The notes beneath the pieces were generated by a model that saw only the letters and a program-made list of their open reading frames with translations, did no database searches and was not told the origin of the DNA. Below, in pieces: positions 37,654-46,642 of a stretch of DNA of 64,000 bases. The DNA is from Clostridia bacterium (GTDB lineage: Bacteria; Acidobacteriota; Terriglobia; Terriglobales; Acidobacteriaceae), in contig DATMYA010000085.1 in the NCBI GenBank assembly GCA_035561135.1, forward strand, positions 177,256 to 241,255. Reading direction: 5' to 3'. Made by a program: the position numbers and the translations under genes. How positions within the stretch are numbered: position 1 is the first letter of the stretch; every line of letters begins with the position of its first letter.

Positions 37654-39366
37654 TTAGTGCACGGTCTCGCGTGCCACTTCTTCCAGCGTCGTCACGCCTG
37701 CCATGGCCTTGATCAGTCCGCTGCGGCGCAACGTAATCATGCCGTGCTCAATGGCTTTCTTTTTCAGTTCCATGGCTGACGCGCCTACGAGGATCAGTTC
37801 GCGGATGTCGTCGTCGATCTCCATCACTTCGTACAGACCTGCGCGTCCTTTGTATCCGCTGTTGTTGCAAATTCCGCAGCCCTTGCCTTTGAATACCTGC
37901 GCCGTCTTCGCCTCTTCCGGAGAGAACCCGGCTTCAATCAGCGCCTGCACCGGAAGATCAACTTTGGCTTTGCACTCACCGCAGATACGCCGCACAAGGC
38001 GCTGCGCGCAAATGAGGTGGACGGAGGTTGCGACCAGAAAGGGCTCGATACCCATGTTCATCAACCGGCTGATGGTTTCCGGCGCACCGTTCGTGTGCAG
38101 GGTGGAGAGGACAAGGTGGCCCGTGAGAGCGGCTTTGATGGCGATTTCTGCTGTCTCAAAGTCGCGGATCTCGCCGACCAGGATGATGTTCGGGTCCTGC
38201 CGCAGGAACGAACGCAGCGCGGCGGCGAAGTTCAACCCGATCTGTTCCTTCATCTGAACCTGGTTCACGCCGGACAACTGGAACTCAACCGGATCTTCGG
38301 CGGTCATGATGTTGGTGTCGGGCTTGTTCAGCAGCGAGATGGATGAGTACAAGGTGTTTGTCTTGCCGGACCCGGTAGGCCCTGTGACCAGCACCATGCC
38401 GTAGGGCTTCAGCACCGCCCGTTGGAACTTCTCCAGAGACTCCGGTTCGAAGCCTAGCTTCGTCATGTCCAGGCGGAGGTTTTCCTTGTCGAGAAGGCGC
38501 ATAACGACCTTCTCGCCCCACAGAGTCGGCAGTGTACTGACACGGTAATCGAGCTGCCTCTTCTTTCCGCCGACCTGCATCTTGAGCATGATGCGGCCGT
38601 CTTGCGGCAGCCGCTTTTCGCTGATGTCCAGCTTGGCCATGATCTTGATGCGCGAGGTAATCGCATCCTTCAGCTTCATGGGTGGCGTCATCATCGATTG
38701 CAACATGCCGTCGATGCGGAACCTTACGCGGTATTCCTTCTCATAAGGCTCCATATGAATGTCGCTGGCTCCGCGTTTCACGGCGTCGGTCAAGATCAGG
38801 TTTACGAGCTTGACGATCGGCGCTTCGTCGGCCGCTTTTTCCAGATCGGCCAGCGCTAGTTCGGACTCCTCATCCTGAACCTCGACATCGGCTTCTGCCT
38901 CGCCGATCGAGGCCATCACCTTCTCCAAGTCCTCTTCCTGAGTTGAGCCGTAGCATTTCTCTATGCATTCCAGGATCGACGCTTCGCTTGCCACGACAGG
39001 CTCTATGTTGAAGCCGGTCATGAACTTGATGTCGTCCATGGCGAAGACATTTGTCGGGTCCACCATCGCGATCGTCAGCGACGCGCCCACACGGCTGAGG
39101 GCAAGAATTTGATAACGCTTCGCGGTCTCGTACGGTATGAGCCTTACGATGGCAGGCTCTATCTCGAAGAAAGAGAGATTGATGGCGGGAACGCCGTATT
39201 GGCGCGAGAGGAAGTTGGTTACATCTTCATCGGTGAGGAAGCCAAGCTTTACGAGCGCCGTGCCCAGGCGGCACCCGTTGTCCTTCTGTGCCTTCAGTGC
39301 CTGGTTCAACTGCTCCGAGGTAATGACCTTCTCTTTGACTAACAGGTCACCTAACCGTTGAGACAT
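37654..39366 (-). CDS. pilB: Type IV pilus extension ATPase PilB
   Basis: PilB drives pilin assembly. The 570-residue protein has the N-terminal MshEN/T2SSE-N domain (MSQRLGDLLVKEKVITSEQL; about 1-150), Walker A VTGPTGSGKTNT, MTAEDPVEFQLSGVNQ, and LRQDPNIILVGEIRDFETAEI. A zinc tetracysteine (CGECKAK...CGICNNSGY) lies near the C terminus. ATG at 39366 has GGGAG seven bases upstream; the 24 codons of extra open frame look noncoding. It is first in the pilB-pilT-pilC-pilS-pilR run. Confidence 0.96.
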   Translation of the reverse strand: MSQRLGDLLVKEKVITSEQLNQALKAQKDNGCRLGTALVKLGFLTDEDVTNFLSRQYGVPAINLSFFEIEPAIVRLIPYETAKRYQILALSRVGASLTIAMVDPTNVFAMDDIKFMTGFNIEPVVASEASILECIEKCYGSTQEEDLEKVMASIGEAEADVEVQDEESELALADLEKAADEAPIVKLVNLILTDAVKRGASDIHMEPYEKEYRVRFRIDGMLQSMMTPPMKLKDAITSRIKIMAKLDISEKRLPQDGRIMLKMQVGGKKRQLDYRVSTLPTLWGEKVVMRLLDKENLRLDMTKLGFEPESLEKFQRAVLKPYGMVLVTGPTGSGKTNTLYSSISLLNKPDTNIMTAEDPVEFQLSGVNQVQMKEQIGLNFAAALRSFLRQDPNIILVGEIRDFETAEIAIKAALTGHLVLSTLHTNGAPETISRLMNMGIEPFLVATSVHLICAQRLVRRICGECKAKVDLPVQALIEAGFSPEEAKTAQVFKGKGCGICNNSGYKGRAGLYEVMEIDDDIRELILVGASAMELKKKAIEHGMITLRRSGLIKAMAGVTTLEEVARETVH

Positions 39367-39430
39367 ACCTCGACTCCCTCTTCTATGGAGTCCCAGCAGG
39401 GACTCGCACTTTTCTGCTCGACGCACCGAT

Positions 39431-39467
39431 ACTGCCACGGCATCTGCACCGTGCCATGCCGGGCAGT
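39431..39467 (-). other. Hairpin in the leader of pilB
   Basis: ACTGCC and CGGCAT on the left pair with ATGCCG and GGCAGT on the right (39431-39467), a 12-bp stem with a one-base bulge. It lies 65-100 bases before the pilB ATG, inside the leader that the candidate promoter at 39.6 kb would produce. It does not match a c-di-GMP riboswitch as far as I can see. Confidence 0.4.
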
Positions 39468-39603
39468 GTGATTGCAGCCTGTTCGAGCCAGGCCTTCAGT
39501 CCCGCTGCTCCTGGCTAGCCGCTGTTCCGTTGTTTTTGTCCCCTAACACTGAGTGTCGCAACGATTTAGCGGGAAAACGGATTCAGAAACGTGAGTAGCG
39601 CGA

Positions 39604-39633
39604 ATCGTATGTTGGAGTGACATTAATTGTCAA
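39604..39633 (-). promoter_or_regulatory. Candidate promoter of the pilB operon
   Basis: On the minus strand TTGACA (39633-39628) is followed after 18 bases by TACGAT (39609-39604). The -35 box overlaps the inverted repeat TGACATTAATTGTCA, which could be an operator. The implied leader before pilB is about 230 bases. The 383 bp between pilB and the glycosylase gene hold no other gene. Confidence 0.45.
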
Positions 39634-39749
39634 TCCAGAATAGCCGCTCAGCCGTTGTCAAATCGGTATCCTGGGGTCTATTGCGTGCAGAGAATGTCTT
39701 TCGTCACTTGCGCTTGCCCTCAACTCCGCGCTTTGCGCTAACCTGAAGC

Positions 39750-40514
39750 GTGCGATCTGAATCCGCAATCTGGAACTACTACGAGACGCTTGCCCGGGCT
39801 TGGGGCCCTCAGCATTGGTGGCCGGCGGAGACTCCGTTCGAGGTCATCCTCGGTGCGTATCTCACACAGAACACTGCCTGGACGAACGTTGAGAAGGCAT
39901 TTGCTAATCTCCGCAGCGTTGACGCAATTTCCGTGGGGGCGATCCGTCGACTTCCGCTCAGCGAACTCGAGCAACTGATCCGTCCGGCTGGTTACTTTCG
40001 TCAGAAGGCGGCGCGCCTGAAGACATTCGTCTCCTTCCTCGACCAGCATTACCGCGGTTCGCTGGCTCGCATGTTCGCGCAGCCAACGGACAGGCTGCGA
40101 GCGGAACTGCTTGCGCTGAACGGAGTAGGTCCCGAAACCGCCGACTCTATCCTGCTCTATGCCGGGCACCACGAGGTCTTCGTTGTCGATGCCTACACGC
40201 GCCGCATCTTCGAGCGGCACGGCATCACAACATCGAAGTCAAGCTATGAAGAGATTCGGCAGCTTGTAGAACGCGCACTCGCCAACAGCGTAGGTCCGGC
40301 TCCGGTCGAGCCGGGTGCCGGCAACCCTGCGCCTCCGATTCACCGGCCCTCGCAGATGTCCTGTGCGCTTCGTTCAGGACAAGCGCAGGTATTGAATGAG
40401 TTTCATGGCTTGATCGTGCAGGTCGGAAAGCATCATTGCCTCAGCCGCGTTCCAGCCTGTAAGGGATGCCCGCTCGCCCCATTCCTGGCGAAAGATGGTC
40501 CAATACTTTCGTAA
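39750..40514 (+). CDS. HhH-GPD DNA glycosylase, endonuclease III/MagIII-like
   Basis: HhH-GPD enzymes remove damaged bases. The 254-residue protein has the Nth-like core with GAYLTQNTAWTNV, the helix-hairpin-helix LNGVGPETADSILLY and the catalytic Asp in FVVDAYTRRIFE. The Lys of bifunctional endonuclease III (GVGRKTA) is replaced by Glu, so it should be a monofunctional glycosylase, like MagIII/MpgII methyladenine enzymes. The C terminus has Cys-x6-Cys-x2-Cys (CLSRVPACKGCPL), but the fourth cluster Cys is not evident. Start is GTG. Confidence 0.8.
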   Translation: MRSESAIWNYYETLARAWGPQHWWPAETPFEVILGAYLTQNTAWTNVEKAFANLRSVDAISVGAIRRLPLSELEQLIRPAGYFRQKAARLKTFVSFLDQHYRGSLARMFAQPTDRLRAELLALNGVGPETADSILLYAGHHEVFVVDAYTRRIFERHGITTSKSSYEEIRQLVERALANSVGPAPVEPGAGNPAPPIHRPSQMSCALRSGQAQVLNEFHGLIVQVGKHHCLSRVPACKGCPLAPFLAKDGPILS

Positions 40515-40596
40515 CGCGGTGAGGGAGCAAATCTCACGTCGGGACGTGGGCTGCGAGGTTCGAGGACGCTCAGTTCGATCTCATTGATGGAGCGAC

Positions 40597-41949
40597 TTAC
40601 TCTTTGACCGTTATGCCGAGCGCCTTCATCTTGCGATACATATGGCTCCGCTCCAGGCCAAGGACTTCAGCCGTGCGACTCACGTTGCCGTGGTTCTCGT
40701 CGAGCTTTTTCAGTATGTAGTCGCGCTCGTAGGCGGCACGCGCCTGGTGCAGTGTGGAGAACTCGCCCAACGTGCGCCGCGAGCCTTCGCGATAAACGAG
40801 TGGCGGCAAATGCTTGCGGTCCAACTTGTGTACCGTCGGGTTCATGATGATGATGCGCTCGATCACATTTCGCAGTTCGCGAACGTTCCCCGGCCACGAG
40901 TAGCGCATCAGCGTATCGACGGCGTCGTCGGTAATCTCTTTCGTGCGGCGACTGTAAGCGTTGGAGAACTCTTTCAGGAAGTGCCTTGCCAGCAGCGGAA
41001 TGTCTTCCTTGCGCTCGCGCAAAGGCGGCACGAAGAACGGAACGACATTGAGCCTGTAAAACAAATCTTCGCGGAAGTTGCCTTTTGAAATCTCGTCTTC
41101 CAGGTCCTTGTTGGTTGCGGCGATCACGCGCGCATCTACGGTCGTCGGTTCTTCCACGCCAATCGGCGCGAAACGTCCTTCATCGAGCGTGCGCAGAACC
41201 TTCGACTGTGTCTTGAGGCTCATATCGCCGACTTCGTCCAGGAACAGCGTCCCGCCATCGGCCTTCTGGAACTTGCCATCTTTGTCGACAGATGCGCCCT
41301 GGAACGCCCCCTTGCGATGTCCAAACAGCTCACTCTCAATCAGGTCTTCAGGAATCGCAGCGCAGTTCACCTCGACAAACATGGCGTCCTTGCGCAAGCT
41401 CTGGGCATGCATGGCGCGCGCTACGAGTTCCTTGCCGGAGCCGCTTTCGCCAAAGATCAGCACGCGTGCGTTCGTCGGCGCCATCAGGCTTATCTGCTGA
41501 CGCAGCGCCTTCATTGGAATGCTTTCGCCCACGATGACGCTCTTCGAAAGCGTCTGCCGCTTCAGTTCCACGTTCTCGCTACGCAGCTTGCGCGCGTCCG
41601 CGGCATTCTTGACGACGATGAGGGTCCGATCGATCGATAGAGGCTTTTCCAGGAAATCGAATGCTCCAAGCTTCGTCGCGCGAACGGCGGCTTCGATCGA
41701 CCCGTGCCCTGAGATCATGACGATCTCCGGCGAGCCCTCCATTCCCTTTATCCGCTCCAGTGCTTCTAGTCCGTCGATGCCTGGCAACCAGATGTCGAGG
41801 AGTACCACGTCAAAGCGCTGATCGCGCAGCATTTCCAGGCAGCGTTCCGCGCTCCCCGCGTCGCTGACCTTGTAGCCCTCGTCTTCGAGCACTCCGCGCA
41901 GGGACTCGCGAATTCCGGATTCGTCGTCAACCACCAGAACTTGAACCAT
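40597..41949 (-). CDS. ntrX: NtrX-like response regulator with altered GAFTGA loop
   Basis: The 450-residue protein has a receiver domain (Asp52), an AAA+ domain with Walker A GESGSGKE (168-175), TLFLDEVGDMSLKTQ and RLNVVPFFVPPLRERKEDIPLL. A Fis-type HTH (ENHGNVSRTAEVLGLERSHMYRKM) ends the protein. The loop that touches sigma-54 reads GAFQGA (214-219), with Gln in place of the key Thr. It lies 94 bp after a large NtrY-like kinase gene, so they form a pair. NtrYX systems act in nitrogen, redox and envelope control; the local role is unknown. Confidence 0.88.
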   Translation of the reverse strand: MVQVLVVDDESGIRESLRGVLEDEGYKVSDAGSAERCLEMLRDQRFDVVLLDIWLPGIDGLEALERIKGMEGSPEIVMISGHGSIEAAVRATKLGAFDFLEKPLSIDRTLIVVKNAADARKLRSENVELKRQTLSKSVIVGESIPMKALRQQISLMAPTNARVLIFGESGSGKELVARAMHAQSLRKDAMFVEVNCAAIPEDLIESELFGHRKGAFQGASVDKDGKFQKADGGTLFLDEVGDMSLKTQSKVLRTLDEGRFAPIGVEEPTTVDARVIAATNKDLEDEISKGNFREDLFYRLNVVPFFVPPLRERKEDIPLLARHFLKEFSNAYSRRTKEITDDAVDTLMRYSWPGNVRELRNVIERIIIMNPTVHKLDRKHLPPLVYREGSRRTLGEFSTLHQARAAYERDYILKKLDENHGNVSRTAEVLGLERSHMYRKMKALGITVKE

Positions 41950-42043
41950 AAGTTGGCTTTGATTGTATTACTTGAGCTCGCAAATATGGTCATGCAGAAA
42001 CTTCTGGTCAAATAGGCGTTGAGAAGTCACATAACACCTTCGT

Positions 42044-44326
42044 TCAAGGCTGCTGCACGCGCAGATTTGACGCCGTTGATGCACCGGGCTCGCGGTCGCC
42101 GAGTTCGGCGGCTACGGGCAGCTCCACGATGAAGCGTGCGCCGACAGGCTTGTTCTCCTCGACGCGAATCGTGCCCTGATGGTCCTCGATGATGCGGCTG
42201 ACGATGGCCAGGCCCAGTCCCGTTCCGCGCTGCTTCGTCGAGAAGTATGGCAGGAACAGGCGCTCCTTCACCTCCGCCGTCACGCCCTGGCCGGTGTCCG
42301 CGATGACGAGTTCCACTGCATCACGCGATCCGAGCAACGAGGTTGAAATCTCAATCTCGCGCACCATGCATTCCTTGAGCGCTTCCGCGGCGTTATCGAC
42401 GAGATTGGCAATGACACGCTTGATTGCTTCCGAATCCGCCATCACGTGAGGCAAGTCCGGGGAGAGAAAGCGGTGGACGGCGATTCCATCGAGCCTGCCG
42501 TCGAACAGTGATAGCGCGCTCTCGACAATTGCATTCAGGTCAGCCGGTTGCGGCTGAGAAGCTGGGAACCTGGCCAGGGTGGAGAACTCATCGACCAGTG
42601 CGCGGACGGTTTCCACAGCTCCGGCAATGGTTTCGGCGCACCCGTGGATGACGGCAAGCGACTGGTCATCTGGAGCGCCACGCGCCAAGTGCCGCCGAAT
42701 ACGTTCCGCCGACAGCGTGATCGGGGTGAGCGGATTCTTGATCTCGTGCGCGATGCGGCGCGCCACCTCCCGCCAGGCCGCCTGCTTCTGCGCCTTCAGC
42801 AGGTCCGATAAGTCTTCAAGGATGATGACGTACCCAAGACGCTGATTCGCTGGACGCGGCACGCGCAGGCGTGCGTCGATCGATGCCGCCGTGACGGCAA
42901 CCACCATTTGCCTGCCCTCAACGGTTACTTCCATCTGCGCGGTCGTGGTGCCCATGCGGTCGGCCTTGCGCAGCATACGATCGAGATCCTGCGACATTTC
43001 GCCAGGGAAAAAATCTCGCAGCGACGCACCCGCGGCGTAACGCACATCGGTCAGCCCCTGCGGATGGAACATCCGCACCAGAGCGTCATTCGCACGAGTC
43101 ACGCGTCCGACTGCGTCCAGCGACAACACGCCCGTAGGAATGCTTTCCAGAACGGTCTCAAGCTGCCGCCTGCGCTCTTCCAACTCTACGTTCGCATGTG
43201 ACAGATCGCGGCTGCTGGCCTCAATCTGGCGGCGGTTCGACTCCAACTCTGCCGCCATCCTGTTGAACGAACCGACCAACTCCGCTAGTTCGTCACCGGC
43301 TGCCACCTCGACGCGGTAATCGAGCCGGCCGCTTGATATCTCCTGCGTTGCCAAGGCGAGCGCCGAAACAGGCCTGGTCACCATCTTCGACAGGTACAGC
43401 GCAAACCAGGTCGCCGCGAAGAGTACCAGCACCGTCAGCAGCATCAGTAACTGCATGTACGTTTGCCGGATCAGCTTTCTCTCGCTGCGCAGCGCGTTGT
43501 ACTTTTGCTCGCTCTCCCGAAGTTCGCGCAGTGCGTCGGAGTACTTTGCCGACAGCGGCATCGCAACCAGAATCAAGCCGTCTCGTCCGACGCTCGCGCT
43601 GGCCAGCATGTACTCGTGGCCGTTCAGCGAGAAAATTCGTGGACCATTGGACAGACCCGCCAACGGAAGTTTCGGTGCCAGAACATACCAGGCATCTGGA
43701 GCCTGGAACGACGCTTCAGCGCGGTTTTCAAAAATTGCCAGCGCAAAGCCGCCCTGCAACGTGATACCTCTGCGCCGAAACTCTTCCAAGACACCATCGA
43801 AATTCCTCGTTCGGAATGCCTTCTGCGCCTCTGCCGATGCCGCGATCGCGTCCGCTTCTGCCAGCGCGTTCTGCCCTGCGTAGCCGGAAAGCAAAGACGT
43901 CACCGTCGAGGTATGCTCGCGCACTTCCTCCACCGGGCGCGAGAACCATTTATCAATGGATCGGTTCATCAGCCCGTAAGAGAACAGGAACATAGCAATG
44001 ACCGGCGCGAAGGAGAGGACGAGCGCACCAAGCACCATCTTGGTGCGGAACTTGGAGCCGAGTACGCCGGTCTGCCGCTCCAGGTAGAGTTTCAACAACG
44101 TTCGTATCAGGACGAACGTGAGCGCAACCAGCAGCAGGAAGATGAGAGCGGACATCGCCGCGAATACCAGCGTCTGAGCGAGGGTGTCCGGCTTCAGGAA
44201 GGTGAGGTTGAACGCCGCCTGAGAGAAGATGATTCCGAAGAGCAGAAATATGCCGAGGGCGAGCAGCACCAGGGTCAGGCGCCGCGGTCGCGATTCGGTC
44301 GGCCGTCCTTTAAGATCAGCAGGCAA
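42044..44326 (-). CDS. ntrY: NtrY-like membrane sensor histidine kinase
   Basis: The 760-residue sensor has about four membrane helices: two near 20-80, one at about 95-115, and one near 300 (LMLLTVLVLFAATWFALYL). A large periplasmic domain lies between the last two. A HAMP domain (about 320-370), a PAS domain (about 390-490) and the kinase core (ARRIAHEIKNPLTPITLSAERI, LVDNAAEALKE, DTGQGVTAE, RGTGLGLAIV) follow. The large extracytoplasmic region and HAMP-PAS order fit NtrY. It is followed by ntrX and preceded by era with a 12-bp gap, so it may share the phoH-ybeY-corC-era transcript. Confidence 0.88.
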   Translation of the reverse strand: MPADLKGRPTESRPRRLTLVLLALGIFLLFGIIFSQAAFNLTFLKPDTLAQTLVFAAMSALIFLLLVALTFVLIRTLLKLYLERQTGVLGSKFRTKMVLGALVLSFAPVIAMFLFSYGLMNRSIDKWFSRPVEEVREHTSTVTSLLSGYAGQNALAEADAIAASAEAQKAFRTRNFDGVLEEFRRRGITLQGGFALAIFENRAEASFQAPDAWYVLAPKLPLAGLSNGPRIFSLNGHEYMLASASVGRDGLILVAMPLSAKYSDALRELRESEQKYNALRSERKLIRQTYMQLLMLLTVLVLFAATWFALYLSKMVTRPVSALALATQEISSGRLDYRVEVAAGDELAELVGSFNRMAAELESNRRQIEASSRDLSHANVELEERRRQLETVLESIPTGVLSLDAVGRVTRANDALVRMFHPQGLTDVRYAAGASLRDFFPGEMSQDLDRMLRKADRMGTTTAQMEVTVEGRQMVVAVTAASIDARLRVPRPANQRLGYVIILEDLSDLLKAQKQAAWREVARRIAHEIKNPLTPITLSAERIRRHLARGAPDDQSLAVIHGCAETIAGAVETVRALVDEFSTLARFPASQPQPADLNAIVESALSLFDGRLDGIAVHRFLSPDLPHVMADSEAIKRVIANLVDNAAEALKECMVREIEISTSLLGSRDAVELVIADTGQGVTAEVKERLFLPYFSTKQRGTGLGLAIVSRIIEDHQGTIRVEENKPVGARFIVELPVAAELGDREPGASTASNLRVQQP

Positions 44327-44338
44327 AGTGGACCAGCC

Positions 44339-45283
44339 CTACGAGTTGTTGCCTGGCATCTTCGACGTCAGATGCTCCATCTGTCGCCGCCAGTCCAGTT
44401 CCTCGACAAACTGTCTGGAGTCGCGCCAGTTCTGCCGCACCTTGACGAACAGCTCAAGAAACACCTTGTGCCCGAGCAGTCGCTCAATGTGACGTCGAGC
44501 TTCCGTGCCTATTGTCTTCAGCATGGAGCCTTGACGGCCGATGATGATTCCCTTCTGCCCCTCGCGCTCCACGAAGATCGTAGCCGCTATTCTCGTCAGC
44601 TTCTCGCGTTCCTCAAACTGTTCGATAACGACGGTCGCGGCATACGGCACTTCTTCATTCGTCTGAACCAATACCTGCTCGCGAATGTACTCCGCCGCCA
44701 GGAAGCGTTCCGGTTGGTCGGTAACCTGGTCTTCCGGGAAGTATTGCGGACCGTCGGGCAAAGCTTTGACTACTTCCGCCAGCAGGTCTTCCAGGCCAAC
44801 GCCCTTAGCGGCTGAGATGGGAAGAACGGCGTCGAATGCGTGCCGCTGCTGCCACACCTCGATCATGGGCAGAAGCTGTTCCTTCTCGATCAGATCAACT
44901 TTGTTCAGCAGGAGAAAGGTTTTGGTCTTCGTGCGTTGGGCCAGTTCCAGGACAAACTTGTCGCCGGTACCGAACTTCTGCGTCACATCCACGATGAGCA
45001 GAAGCACATCGCAGCCTTCCAGCGCGTCATACACTTCCTGCATCATGCGCTTGTTCAGCGCGCTTTCGGCCTTGTGCACGCCCGGCGTATCGATAAGGAT
45101 GATCTGCCCGCCTGGGCGGCGGCCTTTTTTCTTTACGTTAACAATGCCTTGAATGCGGTTGCGCGTCGTCTGCGCCTTGTGCGTGACGATCGCGAGCTTC
45201 TCGCCGACGAGCGCGTTCAGCAGCGTCGACTTGCCCGCGTTGGGACGGCCTAGGATAGTGACAAAACCCGATCGAAACGCCAT
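44339..45283 (-). CDS. era: GTPase Era
   Basis: Era is an essential GTPase that helps 16S rRNA maturation and 30S assembly. The 314-residue protein has G1 GRPNAGKS (12-19), the switch region with TTRNRI, G3 DTPGVHK, G4 NKVD, and a C-terminal KH domain (GQKGIIIGRQGSMLKTIG). Length and order are standard. It lies in the conserved phoH-ybeY-corC-era series on the minus strand. Confidence 0.97.
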   Translation of the reverse strand: MAFRSGFVTILGRPNAGKSTLLNALVGEKLAIVTHKAQTTRNRIQGIVNVKKKGRRPGGQIILIDTPGVHKAESALNKRMMQEVYDALEGCDVLLLIVDVTQKFGTGDKFVLELAQRTKTKTFLLLNKVDLIEKEQLLPMIEVWQQRHAFDAVLPISAAKGVGLEDLLAEVVKALPDGPQYFPEDQVTDQPERFLAAEYIREQVLVQTNEEVPYAATVVIEQFEEREKLTRIAATIFVEREGQKGIIIGRQGSMLKTIGTEARRHIERLLGHKVFLELFVKVRQNWRDSRQFVEELDWRRQMEHLTSKMPGNNS

Positions 45284-45346
45284 GGTTCGATGATACAGCA
45301 GGCCCGTTCACAACATGACGCAAGCGGTGGCAACAGCCGTGGCCGG

Positions 45347-46642
45347 CTATTCGCCGTTCTTGTGATTGCGGTTTTCCGCTGGACGTAACTGGGGGGCGTC
45401 CAAGGCGGTGATGCGCACCTTTTCAACCCGCCGGCTCGTCGATTCCAGAACCTCGAAACGCAGGCCGTCACTCTCCGCAACCTCACCCGGTCTGGGAATA
45501 CGGCCCATCACTTCGCTCACCAGCCCGGCGATCGTCGTCGACTCCCAGTCATCGACGTGGACACCGAACAGGTCGGCCAGGCGGTCCACATCCATGTTGC
45601 CGGGCACGACGTAAACATTCGCCGATTCGCGGATGACGTCGCTTTTCTCTTCGTCCTCGTCGCGCAGCTCGCCGACGATTTCCTCAATGAGGTCTTCGAT
45701 CGTAACCAGGCCGGCGACACCGCCGTACTCATCGATCACGATAGCCATGCGTATGTTTTCGCGCTGCATCTCGCGCAAAAGTTCGCTGCCGCGCTTTGTC
45801 TCCGGCACAAACAGCAGGTCGTTCTTCAGGAGCTCGCGAGCGGTGCGCTCATGCGCCTCCGTGTCGGGAACTTGCAGCAGGTCGCGCGCAAAAATGATGC
45901 CTTTGATATGGTCAATGTCGCCCTCGTACACCGGTATCCGCGAATACGCATGTTCGCGCACGATGTCTGTCAAGCCCTCGACTGTGGTATCCAGAGGCAC
46001 TGCGACCATCTCAGGGCGCGGGGTCATGACTTCGCGGACCACCTTGTCGCCGAACTCGACGACCGAGTGAATCAACTCGCGGTCACTCTCTTCCAGGATG
46101 CCTTCATCCTGACCTGCCTCGATCAGCGCATCGACAGCTTCCGACGGGTGCTCCGGTTCCTCTGCGATGTTCTCTTTCGTCAGCGACACAATCGACTGGA
46201 GAAAGCCAAGGGCGAGCGTCAGCGGCATGCAGAGGTACAACAGTCCTCGCAGAATTGGCGTCAGGTGCACGAGCCACCGGCCTTTCGTCCGCGAGAAGAA
46301 CACGAACGGAAGGAAACGATGGAAGATGACGATGACGAGAAGCAGGATGATAATCGCCTGCGTCAGCTCGGCGGCGTTCCACAGCCCGTCTCTAAATGTT
46401 TCAAAGGCTACGATGAAGCTGATCGCCGCGATGCAAACTTGCTCCAGCATCGCCATGGCGGTGAACGCGCGTTGACGGTTCACTCCGAGCCGGGGCTCTA
46501 TCTCTTTCTCAAAGACCTCGATGTTGTCCTGGAACTCACGCGAAAGGAACTTCCCGGCCTCCGAATACAGCCGCGTCGTGTAGGACACCAGGGTCAAGAT
46601 TGCGACCAGTACCACCGAGATGGCAAACAAAGCAAATGTCAC
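45347..46642 (-). CDS. CorC/CNNM-type membrane protein with CBS pair
   Basis: The 431-residue protein has an N-terminal helical membrane part (FALFAISVVLVAILTLVSY, SIVSLT nearby), a CBS pair (about 200-330, with VMTPRPEMVAVP and LLKNDLLFVPETK), VIDEYGGVAGLVTIED and a C-terminal CorC/HlyC domain. Its ATG overlaps the ybeY stop (ATGA), the classical ybeY-corC arrangement. Role is probably Mg2+/Co2+ homeostasis or ribosome-related stress. The copy at 27 kb is a paralogue. Confidence 0.9.
   Translation of the reverse strand: MTFALFAISVVLVAILTLVSYTTRLYSEAGKFLSREFQDNIEVFEKEIEPRLGVNRQRAFTAMAMLEQVCIAAISFIVAFETFRDGLWNAAELTQAIIILLLVIVIFHRFLPFVFFSRTKGRWLVHLTPILRGLLYLCMPLTLALGFLQSIVSLTKENIAEEPEHPSEAVDALIEAGQDEGILEESDRELIHSVVEFGDKVVREVMTPRPEMVAVPLDTTVEGLTDIVREHAYSRIPVYEGDIDHIKGIIFARDLLQVPDTEAHERTARELLKNDLLFVPETKRGSELLREMQRENIRMAIVIDEYGGVAGLVTIEDLIEEIVGELRDEDEEKSDVIRESANVYVVPGNMDVDRLADLFGVHVDDWESTTIAGLVSEVMGRIPRPGEVAESDGLRFEVLESTSRRVEKVRITALDAPQLRPAENRNHKNGE

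Noticed and set aside
39420..39470. Sigma-54 promoter before pilB (TGGCACGGTGCAGATGC on the minus strand)
   Set aside because: The GG and GC elements are not ten bases apart, so it does not meet the -24/-12 spacing.
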